Assembly (NCBI GenBank): GCA_938002655.1
Contig: CALLAC010000017.1
Span: 160,751 to 224,750 of the forward strand
DNA: 64,000 nucleotides
Origin: an uncultured Cytophagales bacterium
Lineage (GTDB): Bacteria; Bacteroidota; Bacteroidia; Cytophagales; Thermonemataceae
Reading direction: 5' to 3'
In this document: positions 26,894 to 34,884 of the stretch, one piece after another
How the letters are laid out: every line of letters begins with the position of its first letter
Position numbering within the stretch: the first letter of the stretch is position 1
The notes under the pieces: model-generated
Databases searched by the model: none
Told to the model about the DNA's origin: nothing
What the model saw: the letters and a program-made list of their open reading frames with translations, nothing else
Program-made: the position numbers and the translations under genes

Positions 26894-27581
26894 AACTTTG
26901 GCTTTGAGTCTTGTGAGTGTAATCAGCATTTCTGCTTGCCAAAGAAGCATTGAGCCTGACGATAAACGGTTGGGATATGCTTATTTCCCTTTGGAAATTG
27001 GTAGATACATTGTTTATAATGTAGAAGAAAATACCTACCGCATATCTGATAACGGCGTACCGCAAACACGCTTCTATCAACTCAAAGAAATTATTACCGA
27101 TACTTTCACAAATCTTTCAGGTGAAAAACAATATGTGTTAGAACGCTACGTTCGTTCAAGTTTAGATAGCCCTTGGCAAATAGATTCGGTATGGAGTGCT
27201 TTGCGTACAGGCTCACAGGCTATCAAATTTGAAAATAACGTGCCTTATATTAAACTTGTTTTTCCTACAGAAAACAACAAACGTTGGAACGGAAATGCCT
27301 ACAACAACAAAGGCGAGCAAATCTATCGTATCACCGAATACCGCAAAACCAAAACCTTGGGTGAACTTTCTTTCAGCAATACGCTCAAAGTAGAAATGGG
27401 CAACGATTCTAGTTTGGTTTCGCATATTCAAAGAGAGGAAATTTTTGCTGTTGATGTAGGTCTAATATACCTTTTTCGCAAAAATATTCGTTATTTCTCC
27501 GACTCTCCTAATTTAGGCTCGGGGCGTATAGAGTCAGGTAAAATTGAAAAATTTATTATCGTAGACTATGGCAAAGAATAA
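26871..27581 (+). CDS. Hypothetical lipoprotein
   Basis: 236 residues from ATG 26871, chosen because it begins the signal MIFSKILKTLALSLVSVISISAC with a lipobox cysteine at residue 23. The upstream in-frame start lies deep in the previous gene and gives no signal. The mature part is a beta-rich domain (FPLEIGRYIVYNVEENTYR, YQLKEIITDTFTN), like lipoproteins of unknown role in Bacteroidetes. It overlaps the coiled-coil gene by 23 bp and the subtilisin gene by 14 bp. Confidence 0.82.
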   Translation: MIFSKILKTLALSLVSVISISACQRSIEPDDKRLGYAYFPLEIGRYIVYNVEENTYRISDNGVPQTRFYQLKEIITDTFTNLSGEKQYVLERYVRSSLDSPWQIDSVWSALRTGSQAIKFENNVPYIKLVFPTENNKRWNGNAYNNKGEQIYRITEYRKTKTLGELSFSNTLKVEMGNDSSLVSHIQREEIFAVDVGLIYLFRKNIRYFSDSPNLGSGRIESGKIEKFIIVDYGKE

Positions 27582-29277
27582 AATATTTGGGTTTTGTTGT
27601 ATTTTCATACTAAATACTTACACTTTTGCACAGGAAAAAAAATTCTATTTCATTCCTTTTAAGGATAAAAGTGGTACTCCCTACGAAATCAGCAATCCTT
27701 CCGCTTTTTTGAGCCCCAAAGCTATCCAAAAAAAGCAAAAATGGAACATAGCTATTACAGAAGAAGACTTGCCTGTCAATCCTACTTACGTTAGCCAAGT
27801 AAAAAGTGTAGGAGCAAGCATACAGTATTCCACTAAATGGTTGAATGGCTTAATAGCCCTTTGCGACGAAACCCAGCTCAACAATATCAAAAATTTAAGT
27901 TTTGTAAGAAATGAAGGTATCAGGCTTATCAAGCCTAAACCTACCACCGAAAGCGAAAGACAAAAAAACAACAAACGCAATTACAAATTCGCTGAAAATA
28001 AAGAAAACACATTTACCAAAGACTTTGGTGCTGAAAGCAAAGATTATGGCTATTCTTTTACACAAATTCAGCAAATCGGAGCCGATGTAATGCACCGCAA
28101 AGGCTTTTTAGGTGAAGGCATGGTTATCGCTGTTTTTGACTCGGGCTTTTCGGAAGCAGATAAACAAACCTATTTCCGACATCTCTTTGAAAACGGACAA
28201 ATTCTTGGTACTTATGATTTCGTAATGAACGAACCTTCTGTTTTTGAAGATGATAGCCACGGCAGAATGGTACTTTCTTGCATTGCCGCTTGGCAAAAAG
28301 GAGAAATGATAGGTACAGCTCCCAAAGCTCAATTTTATCTGTTTCGTACCGAAGATGCTTCCAGCGAGTATCAAATTGAGGAGTATAATTGGCTTGCCGC
28401 CGCCGAAAAAGCTGATAGTTTGGGAGTAGATATTATTAGCTCCTCCTTAGGCTACAACAAATTTGATGACAATAGCACCAGCTATACTTTGGAAAATATG
28501 GACGGCAAAACAGCTGTTTCTACTATTGCCGCCGAAAAAGCCGCTCAAAAAGGAATAGTTGTAGTAACGAGTGCAGGCAACGAGGGAGGTAGCAGCTGGA
28601 ATAAAATCACCGCCCCTGCTGATGCCGCCTCTGTATTGAGTATTGGTGCAGTAAGCAGTCGTGGAACAATTGCTTTTTTCAGCTCGCAGGGATACACTGC
28701 TGATGGCAGAGTAAAACCCGATGTACTGGCAATGGGAAGCAATACCGTTGTAGGAGCAAGTGATAGCAAAACAACAACATCCAGTGGTACATCTTTTGCC
28801 TGTCCGCTTGCGGCAGGCTTGGTGGCAGGTTTTTGGCAAGCCAATCCACAACTTTCGCCCAAACAAGTGGTAGAATATATCAGGCGTTCGGGAAACCAAT
28901 ACGATACCCCTGACCCCATACACGGATACGGCATTATGAGCTTTGTTCGTGCCGATTATCTTGCCAAAAAAGAAACTACTCCTATTGGTATAATGACAGG
29001 ACAAAATCCTGATGAAATTACATTTTATCCCAACCCTCTCCGTAAAAATACTACCGACAGCATTCCTTGCATTGCATGGGGAGCCAGCTATCAAGGTAAA
29101 AATATTGAAATTCAGTTTTTTAATTTAAAGGGTAAAAAAGTTTTCAAAGCAACTGCTAAAAATGTTGAGGCGGAAACTATCTTGCCCGATGTAGGCAAAC
29201 TACCCGCAGGCGAGTATATCCTAACTATTTCGCCCAATTATAGCAGTAAGCCCTCTTGGAAAATCATTATAGAATAG
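27568..29277 (+). CDS. Subtilisin-family (S8) serine protease with T9SS sorting domain
   Basis: 569 residues. A signal peptide (to about A21) is followed by a propeptide-like region (25-160). The S8 catalytic domain carries D191 (VIAVFDSGF), H231 (DDSHGRMVLS), oxyanion N338 (TSAGNEG) and S409 (SSGTSFACPLAAG). The last 85 residues, beginning near EITFYPNPL and ending in strand-turn-strand KIIIE, are a type A T9SS C-terminal domain, so the enzyme should cross the outer membrane by type IX secretion. It overlaps the lipoprotein gene by 14 bp; the nitrilase ATG is 2 bp after its stop. Confidence 0.93.
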   Translation: MAKNKIFGFCCIFILNTYTFAQEKKFYFIPFKDKSGTPYEISNPSAFLSPKAIQKKQKWNIAITEEDLPVNPTYVSQVKSVGASIQYSTKWLNGLIALCDETQLNNIKNLSFVRNEGIRLIKPKPTTESERQKNNKRNYKFAENKENTFTKDFGAESKDYGYSFTQIQQIGADVMHRKGFLGEGMVIAVFDSGFSEADKQTYFRHLFENGQILGTYDFVMNEPSVFEDDSHGRMVLSCIAAWQKGEMIGTAPKAQFYLFRTEDASSEYQIEEYNWLAAAEKADSLGVDIISSSLGYNKFDDNSTSYTLENMDGKTAVSTIAAEKAAQKGIVVVTSAGNEGGSSWNKITAPADAASVLSIGAVSSRGTIAFFSSQGYTADGRVKPDVLAMGSNTVVGASDSKTTTSSGTSFACPLAAGLVAGFWQANPQLSPKQVVEYIRRSGNQYDTPDPIHGYGIMSFVRADYLAKKETTPIGIMTGQNPDEITFYPNPLRKNTTDSIPCIAWGASYQGKNIEIQFFNLKGKKVFKATAKNVEAETILPDVGKLPAGEYILTISPNYSSKPSWKIIIE

Positions 29278-29279
29278 TA

Positions 29280-30089
29280 ATGCAAGAAAATTTGCATGTC
29301 ACTTTTATCCAAAGCCATTTGCACTGGGAAAACATTACGGCAAATTTGGCAATGTTTGAGGAAAAAATAGCTCTTTTACCTCAAAAAACTGATATCATTA
29401 TTTTGCCTGAAATGTTCAGCACAGGCTTTACAATGAATACCTCAATGCTTTCCGAATTTATGAACCAAAATACTTGCAAATGGTTACAAAAGCAAGCTGA
29501 AAAAATGCAAGCCGTAATATTGGCAAGTGCTATTATCAAAGAAAACAACCATTTCTATAATCGCCTGCTTTGGGTAGAGCCTTCGGGAAATATAGATTTT
29601 TACGACAAAAGGCACTTGTTTAGCTTTGCAGGAGAAGATAAAGCGTTTACAGCAGGCAGGAAAAAAATTATCAAAACTTGGAAAGGCTGGCATATATGCC
29701 CACTGATTTGTTATGACTTGCGTTTTCCTGTTTGGAGCAGGAATGTAAATTTGGCTTATGATTTACTCATTTATATTGCCAACTGGCCCAACCCTCGCCT
29801 GCGTGCTTGGGATATTCTGTTGCAAGCAAGAGCCATCGAAAATCAAGCTTACTGTATTGGGGTAAATAGAGCAGGTACCGATGGCAATGGCTTATCTTAC
29901 AATGGAAATTCTGCCGTGTATGATTTCAAAGGTGAATGCCTTGTCAAGGTTGAAAATGGTGAGGAAAAAGCTGTGCAAATCATTTTAGATAAAAGTTCTT
30001 TGCAAGAATATCGACAAAAATTTACGGCATATCTTGATGCCGATGCCTTCGAAATTTTAGAAAAAAAAGAGCAAGCACAAAAAAAATAG
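29280..30089 (+). CDS. Nitrilase-superfamily amidohydrolase (omega-amidase-like)
   Basis: 269 residues from the ATG at 29280, preferred over 29256 inside the protease gene. The catalytic Glu-Lys-Cys set is visible: E44 (ILPEMFSTGF), K110 (YDKRHLF) and C144 (LICYDLRFPVW). The short length, FSTGF and RFPVWSRN match YafV-like omega-amidases that hydrolyse 2-oxoglutaramate or 2-oxosuccinamate. Cytosolic. Last gene of the plus-strand chain that starts with the coiled-coil protein. Confidence 0.9.
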   Translation: MQENLHVTFIQSHLHWENITANLAMFEEKIALLPQKTDIIILPEMFSTGFTMNTSMLSEFMNQNTCKWLQKQAEKMQAVILASAIIKENNHFYNRLLWVEPSGNIDFYDKRHLFSFAGEDKAFTAGRKKIIKTWKGWHICPLICYDLRFPVWSRNVNLAYDLLIYIANWPNPRLRAWDILLQARAIENQAYCIGVNRAGTDGNGLSYNGNSAVYDFKGECLVKVENGEEKAVQIILDKSSLQEYRQKFTAYLDADAFEILEKKEQAQKK

Positions 30090-30189
30090 AATAAAAAACT
30101 CTGACCCTTCGCAATATGTATCTGCTACTTAAATGGCATACCTGTGAGTTTTTTAGATAATGTTTTGCAAAGGATAAATTTTGTATAAT

Positions 30190-30770
30190 AAGGAGAATCA
30201 CCTATCTTATTGTTTCACCAAAAACAATAAGAAAATGAGAAGCAAATTCAATGGTTAATGGCAATATATGGAAGACAGGAAAGCCCTAACTTATCAGCGA
30301 TTGATAGTCAGCTTGTGAAAGCTATTTGATTTGTAAGCCAAGAAGTGGGCATTGAGGATAGCAAAAAAAAACACTGGGACGAAAACGGGAAATTTTAGTA
30401 GACAGGTTAGGTCTGCCCTTTGCCATCAAGGTTACTGCGGCAAATATTTATGATAGTCAGGTAGTTATAGAAACTCTTGAACGATTATCAAGGAAAGTAC
30501 CAAGGCTACAAAAAGATAGCGGCTGATAGCAACTACAAAGATACTTTCATCACACACGTTCAGCAAGCATATGGTTGTGGCAGATAGAAATTACACAAAA
30601 ACCTGAAACCCAAGAAGGATTTATACCTGAAAAAAAACAGTTGGTAAGTAGAAGGAGCCTTGATTTTCTTCAATTTTCGCAGAAGATTATTCAGAAAAGT
30701 GAAAAAAACCATAGAAGCAACAAAAGCAATATCGCAAATCGCATTTATATCATGTTTTAATTGTTTTTAA
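30190..30770 (+). pseudogene. Decayed IS5-type DDE transposase
   Basis: Pieces of an IS4/IS5-superfamily transposase occur in order in shifting frames: GRQESPNLSAIDSQLVKAI (from 30270), REILVDRLGLPFAIKVTAAN (around 30390-30450), KKIAADSNYKDTFITHV (around 30510-30560), VEITQKPETQEGFIPEK (around 30583-30635) and a C-terminal ATKAISQIAFIS stretch. At least four frameshifts or stops interrupt it, and the N-terminal third is missing or unreadable. A perfect 10-bp dyad, CTTATTGTTT / AAACAATAAG, lies at 30206-30231. I could not identify terminal inverted repeats. It sits directly next to the arsenical-type island. Confidence 0.8.
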
Positions 30771-30805
30771 TCGCAAGATATCATCATATACCCAAACAGT
30801 TGTAA

Positions 30806-31123
30806 TTATTTAATTTCAAAAAAATCAGCAAACAACTGCCTTGCTTCTGCCCAATTTTGCTTGTTGATGCAGTATTTAATCGTAGGCGGATTGATTTCGC
30901 CTTGTATCAAGCCCGCTTCTTTGAGGGCTTTGAGGTGTTGCGAAACCGTAGAATTTGCCACAGGCAACTGCTCGGAAATATCTCCCGCAAAGCAAGCACA
31001 TTGTTTTTCCAAAAACCGAAGGATAAAAACCCGTATGGGATGTCCTAAGGCTTTGGCGTATTGAGCAACCTTTTCGTCATTTTCGGTAAAAGGTGTCTTG
31101 TTGATTTTTGTGATTATATCCAT
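30806..31123 (-). CDS. ArsR/SmtB-family metalloregulator
   Basis: 105-residue winged-helix repressor: VAQYAKALGHPIRVFILRFL, a cysteine pair C42-A-C44 at the sensor position in the helix before the recognition segment, and NSTVSQHLKALKEAGLI as the DNA-reading helix. Members of this family release DNA when thiol-binding metal(loid)s bind. Its ATG lies 10 bp inside the end of the arsG-like gene, so it is the last gene of the cluster. The two TTTCG-N8-CGAAA palindromes at 34622-34643 and 32934-32955 are its likely operators. Confidence 0.9.
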   Translation of the reverse strand: MDIITKINKTPFTENDEKVAQYAKALGHPIRVFILRFLEKQCACFAGDISEQLPVANSTVSQHLKALKEAGLIQGEINPPTIKYCINKQNWAEARQLFADFFEIK

Positions 31124-31820
31124 TGCAGAAAAATTAAAGCGTAGTACACCCCTGTTAAAACAAAAACCAAACCTGCTATGTTTCGCATTATCTTTTCGGT
31201 CTTTTGTATAGCATTAAAAGTTTTACTCACTTTTTGCATAGCAAAAGCCATCAAATAAGTAAAAAGCAACACGGGTAAGCCTGTACCTATGGCAAAAATC
31301 AAAGGTAATGGCAAACCTTCGCCGCTCGCTACGGTCATCGGCAAAAGCATACCAAAATACAATGCTCCGCTGTACGGACAAAACGCCAAAGCAAACAAAA
31401 CGCCCAAAATAAAAGCACTCCAAAGTCCCTGATTTTTCAACTTTTCGGATAATCTTTCCGTGAGATTTACTTTACCCGAAAAATCTAATTTGATAACATT
31501 GAGCATCACCAAGCCGACAATTATCAAAATGGGGGCAAGGTATTTTTCTCCGTTTCCTTGAAAGAATTTAGCAATATGAAATTTGCTTGCTCCCAAATAG
31601 ATAATAAAGCCAATTGTTGTGTAACTGAAAGCCCTACCCAAAGTATAAAGCACGCCGCTTAAAAGTACTTTTCGCTTGTCGGTAAAACCTTTGGCAATAT
31701 ATGCCGTAGCCGTAATATTGGTAGCCAAAGGACAAGGCGAAACCGCCGTAAGCAAGCCCAAAGCAAAGGCTGCCAATAGTGCAACTCTCTTGTTTGGGCT
31801 ATCTCGTTGAGCCAATCCAT
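31114..31820 (-). CDS. ArsG-like / CcdA-type membrane transporter (apparent N-terminal frameshift)
   Basis: Six-helix membrane protein of the CcdA/ArsG kind; ArsG is described as an efflux permease for aromatic aminoarsenicals. Key cysteines: C28 in SPCPLATNITATAYI and C146 in FALAFCPYSG (numbering from the TTG at 31815). The main frame opens only at that TTG. An ATG at 31820, 1 base after the arsF stop, starts MDWLNEIAQT in another frame, which looks like the natural family N terminus; one missing base near 31785-31795 would join it to RVALLAAFALGLL. The gene is therefore probably mutated, or the assembly lost a base. Confidence 0.82.
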
Positions 31821-31821
31821 A

Positions 31822-32211
31822 CTATTTGAGGGCTTTTGCTACTTCGGTTTTGATTTTTTCGCTGAATTTTTCCGTATTGCCTACATTCATAAAAGCAAAA
31901 TCGGTTAAATCCACTTTAATTTTCTTATCGGCTCTGTAAATCCACAAAGCCGAACCCGTAGCCTCAAACTGTTCAGCAATTTTAGCATTGCTTGCTTCAT
32001 CTACATTGATGGTTTTGAAGACGATTTTGCCCGATTTGAGTTCGTTGGCAAATTCTTTTTCCAAAACGGCTTTTGCTGATTTTTCTATGGCTAAGCAAGT
32101 TTTACAACGATGTGTAGAGTGAAAATCTATCACTTCAACAGTTTGGGCAAAAGATGTGTTCGCAACTAAAAGTGCGATTAAAAAAGCGAAAGAAAGCATC
32201 ACGTTTTTCAT
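31822..32211 (-). CDS. ArsF-like exported thioredoxin-fold protein
   Basis: 129 residues with a signal peptide (to about A22) and a thioredoxin-like fold: VEVIDFHSTHRCKTCLAIE with the CKTC pair at C36/C39, then KTINVDEASN. This matches the family named after ArsF, reported as part of a nitrophenyl-arsenical reductase system with ArsE and ArsG. Stop and the next ATG (31820) are 1 base apart. Redox partner to the ArsG-like membrane protein is inferred from the pairing. Confidence 0.85.
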   Translation of the reverse strand: MKNVMLSFAFLIALLVANTSFAQTVEVIDFHSTHRCKTCLAIEKSAKAVLEKEFANELKSGKIVFKTINVDEASNAKIAEQFEATGSALWIYRADKKIKVDLTDFAFMNVGNTEKFSEKIKTEVAKALK

Positions 32212-32241
32212 AATGAAACGATTTTTAAAGTGAGAAGAAAT

Positions 32242-32892
32242 TTATTTGTTGCACCTTTCGGCGTTTTTGTTCAGAATATCTGTTTTAGTAAAATCATTTT
32301 TCAAAACAGGTTTCCAAACAAATTCGCTTAATGTTTTAAGTTCAAACAAGTTTTCGGGCTTGTTCTGTTGCAAAAACAGCGTGTAGTCGTCCTCTAATTT
32401 TCGCAGTTTTTCCAAGTCGCAGGGGGCTAAATTCCCTGCTATGGCTTGCTCACCCATCCGGTCAATTATTTCAGGTTTTATATTGGGCTTACGCAAAATG
32501 TTTACTGTTTTTTGGTTATCAATCCGTTGTACGATATACAAGCCGTCAAAATCACTATTCACATAAAAAGTCCCGAATTGATACCTTGCCCCTGTGAGAT
32601 ATACCGCCACATCGGTCAGACACGGAGAAGGTTTGCTCACAATTCGCACATTGGTTCTGTCAATAAGGCTATCAGGAAAGAGTTGATACAAGCCGTATTG
32701 CAAAGCCACGAAGCCCTCTACTAAACCATCACAAAGATGTCCATGAAATTTTACAAGGTCTTGCAATTCAACGGTTTGAATATTACCTAAACGACCTTTT
32801 GAGAAGTCGGTGTCATTTACTTTGAGACTTTGTGCCAAAGTAAAACTGTTCGTAACAAACACAATCCAACCGAACAGAATGATTTTTTTCAT
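32242..32892 (-). CDS. Secreted FmdE-like domain protein
   Basis: 216 residues from ATG 32892, chosen because it starts the signal peptide MKKIILFGWIVFVTNSFTLAQ; the longer frame to 33018 runs into the permease gene. The mature part is an FmdE-type domain: LVKFHGHLCDGLVEGF (H50-G-H-L-C54), SKPSPCLTDVAVYLTGARY and a C-terminal cysteine. FmdE domains contain metal-binding Cys/His and occur with formylmethanofuran dehydrogenase, but no such pathway is here and the protein is exported. Position between the permease and ArsF genes, with its own operator-like palindrome (32934-32955), ties it to the detoxification module. Function unknown. Confidence 0.8.
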   Translation of the reverse strand: MKKIILFGWIVFVTNSFTLAQSLKVNDTDFSKGRLGNIQTVELQDLVKFHGHLCDGLVEGFVALQYGLYQLFPDSLIDRTNVRIVSKPSPCLTDVAVYLTGARYQFGTFYVNSDFDGLYIVQRIDNQKTVNILRKPNIKPEIIDRMGEQAIAGNLAPCDLEKLRKLEDDYTLFLQQNKPENLFELKTLSEFVWKPVLKNDFTKTDILNKNAERCNK

Positions 32893-32920
32893 TTTGGGCT
32901 GTTTCAGACTTTTGACACTA

Positions 32921-32955
32921 CAAAGGTAATTAGTTTTTCGCAAAAAAACGAAATT
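32921..32955 (-). promoter_or_regulatory. Internal promoter/operator of the FmdE-like gene
   Basis: Palindrome TTTTCG-N8-CGAAAT at 32935-32954 in the 83-bp gap between the permease stop and the FmdE-like ATG. A perfect -7-type TACCTTTG is just downstream on the minus strand (32921-32928), with no matching -33. The dyad is nearly identical to that at 34622-34643. Confidence 0.6.
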
Positions 32956-32975
32956 GTCTGTCAAACAATGAGTTC

Positions 32976-33950
32976 TCAAAGCAACATATTGAACAAGTAT
33001 CCTGAAATGATGATACAAGCCGTTACGACACCGAAGAAAATGGCAATTAACTTTACGGACATTACTTTTTTGAGTAAAGTGGCTTCGGGCAGCGAAAGCC
33101 CCACTACGCCCATCATAAAGGCAATGGCTGTCCCCAAAGGAATACCCTTTTGCACCAAAACCTGAATAATTGGCAAAACCCCCGCCGCATTGCTATACAT
33201 CGGTACGGCTAAAATCACCGCCAAAGGTACGGCTAAGGGATTTTCTTTGCTGATGTACCGCTCAAAAAAGCCCGTAGGAATAAAGCCGTGCATCAATGCC
33301 CCAATACCGATACCGATAATTACATACCAAAAAACACTTTTCACAATCCCGAAAGCCTCTTTGCTGATTTCGGGCAGACGTTGCGAAAAAGTCTTTTTTT
33401 CTTCTTCAAGTTCTTCTTCGGCTTGGGCATTTTTTAGGATATTTTGTACCCAATCAGAAAGTAAAGGCTCTAATTTGAGTTTGCCTAAAATAAAGCCGCC
33501 AATGCTACCCAATAAAACACCACTTGACACGTAAATCAGCGTGCTTTTCCAACCAAACATTCCGATAAACATGGCTATTGCCACTTCATTGACTAAGGGT
33601 GAAGTGATAAGAAAAGCAAAGGTAATGCCCAAAGGAATACCGCCTTTCACAAAGCCAATGAACAAAGGCACAGACGAACACGAGCAAAAAGGCGTAACTG
33701 CCCCAAAAGTAGATGCCAACAAATATTCCAAGCCGTAAAGTTTGTTTCTTGACAAGAAATTGCGAATGCGGTCTATCGGAAAATAGGAATTGACGATGCC
33801 CATTACGAAGGTAATGAGAAAGAGCAAAAGCAAAATTTTGAGTGTATCGTAAATAAAGAAGTTCAAAGAACTGCCCAAGTGCGAATCTTGGGCAATTCCG
33901 AACACCTGATACACTAACCAATCGGCAAGGTGTTGTATCCAGTCGAACAT
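32976..33950 (-). CDS. DUF318/ArsP-like permease
   Basis: 324 residues with about eight to ten membrane helices in two halves separated by a charged loop (LEEEKKTF, about 175-205). The conserved TPFCSCSSVPLFIGF (C89, C91) and MYSNAAGVLPI in the second half identify the DUF318 permease family, which includes ArsP, an organoarsenical exporter, and Cu/Zn efflux relatives. It lies 9 bp after the rhodanese gene in the same operon. The exported substrate is inferred, not proven. Confidence 0.9.
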   Translation of the reverse strand: MFDWIQHLADWLVYQVFGIAQDSHLGSSLNFFIYDTLKILLLLFLITFVMGIVNSYFPIDRIRNFLSRNKLYGLEYLLASTFGAVTPFCSCSSVPLFIGFVKGGIPLGITFAFLITSPLVNEVAIAMFIGMFGWKSTLIYVSSGVLLGSIGGFILGKLKLEPLLSDWVQNILKNAQAEEELEEEKKTFSQRLPEISKEAFGIVKSVFWYVIIGIGIGALMHGFIPTGFFERYISKENPLAVPLAVILAVPMYSNAAGVLPIIQVLVQKGIPLGTAIAFMMGVVGLSLPEATLLKKVMSVKLIAIFFGVVTACIIISGYLFNMLL

Positions 33951-33959
33951 ATTTACATT

Positions 33960-34352
33960 TTAGCAACAATTTGAATTTGAACAACAATCGCCCTGATTAC
34001 CTAAAACCGATGAGGTATCGCCTTTGGTAGGGAAACCACGTTGCACCCAACGAACGATGCCGTGCTGCATATTGACTACATTTTCTCGGTCGTAGCCGTG
34101 ATTGAGCAAGTAATACGTGGCTTTGAGGCTTCTGCCGCCGCCTTTGCAAGCCATTACTACTTTTTTGTCTTTGGGAATTTCCTGAAATCTTTGCTCAAAT
34201 TCACTCAAAGGAATGTGTATGAGATTGGGTACATCATAAGCAAGTGCCGCAACTTCGTCTCGCTCACGCACATCCACTAAAATAGCCCCTTCTGCTATCC
34301 ACTTTTGGGCAGTAGTGGGGCAAATTTCTTTTGCTTTTTCTACGGTTTCCAT
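33960..34352 (-). CDS. Rhodanese-like protein with double CC tail
   Basis: 130-residue single rhodanese domain: VDVRERDEV, IPLSEFEQRF and active-site loop ACKGGGRS with C69. After the domain a short tail ends GDCCSNSNCC (C123, C124, C129, C130), two vicinal cysteine pairs that suit binding of a soft metal(loid) or persulfide transfer. Cytosolic. It lies 7 bp after the mini-thioredoxin gene and 9 bp before the permease. Confidence 0.92.
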   Translation of the reverse strand: METVEKAKEICPTTAQKWIAEGAILVDVRERDEVAALAYDVPNLIHIPLSEFEQRFQEIPKDKKVVMACKGGGRSLKATYYLLNHGYDRENVVNMQHGIVRWVQRGFPTKGDTSSVLGNQGDCCSNSNCC

Positions 34353-34359
34353 TGTGTTT

Positions 34360-34593
34360 TTATTTTAAAAGTTCAACAATTTCATGGACTTGTGCTACTT
34401 TGCCTTTGATTTTGATTTGCTCATCAATCACCAAGACAGGCGTAGAAAGCACGTTGTAAGCCATAATTTCCTGAATATCCTCTACCTTGATGATATTCGC
34501 TTCAATGCCTAACTGCGAAACGGCTTGTTTCACGTTGGCTTCGGTTTGCTTGCATTTGGGGCAACCCGTTCCCAAGATTTTGATGGTTTTCAT
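34360..34593 (-). CDS. Mini-thioredoxin (CPKC), ArsE-like
   Basis: 77 residues from ATG 34593 (the TTG at 34599 is less likely). Starts MKTIKILGTGCPKCKQTEAN with the redox pair C11/C14, then a STPVLVID cis-proline loop; matches the small glutaredoxin/thioredoxin-like family that accompanies ArsEFG and DUF318 permeases. First gene of the operon, 29 bp from the operator/promoter at 34622-34659. Confidence 0.9.
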   Translation of the reverse strand: MKTIKILGTGCPKCKQTEANVKQAVSQLGIEANIIKVEDIQEIMAYNVLSTPVLVIDEQIKIKGKVAQVHEIVELLK

Positions 34594-34621
34594 ATCCAAA
34601 ACGAATTGAATTTTAATTTAG

Positions 34622-34659
34622 TATTTCGCAAAAATACGAAATTTATTTCGAACCACAAA
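34622..34659 (-). promoter_or_regulatory. Promoter with overlapping ArsR-type operator
   Basis: Minus strand TTTG (34656-34659), 19 bp, TATTTTTG (34629-34636): an exact Bacteroidetes promoter. The -7 box sits inside the spacer of the palindrome ATTTCG-N8-CGAAAT (34623-34642); a further ATTTCG half-site is at 34645-34650 between -33 and -7. A bound repressor would occlude RNA polymerase. Confidence 0.75.
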
Positions 34660-34884
34660 GTTTATTGAAATTTTTTTTGCGTTTTGAGGTAATTACCATT
34701 TATCCTGCTTGGTAAATTGGAATGTCTGCTCTTATAGAATGGCATACAATATTGAATTGGTAGCAAAGCGGACAAACGTGCTAAATTGAATACTTACGCT
34801 TTCAATGGGCTTTTGTGTGTACAGAAAAATCTTAGCCCCTTAACCTCTGTATGTTGGCTCTTTGAACCCAAAAATTACACTTCT
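34660..34884. other. Non-coding stretch downstream of DUF5916 gene
   Basis: About 225 bp between the ars-type operon promoter and the stop of the DUF5916 gene. A 10-bp palindrome GGTAATTACC at 34690-34699 is the only symmetric element seen. No gene or terminator recognised. Confidence 0.4.

Noticed and set aside
28447..29094. 215-codon open frame on the minus strand opposite the subtilisin gene
   Set aside because: Antisense shadow of a well-supported S8 protease; cysteine-rich, no domain, no start context.
32893..33018. N-terminal extension of the FmdE-like protein to 33018
   Set aside because: It overlaps the permease gene and the operator, and removes the signal peptide from the N terminus; the ATG at 32892 fits better.
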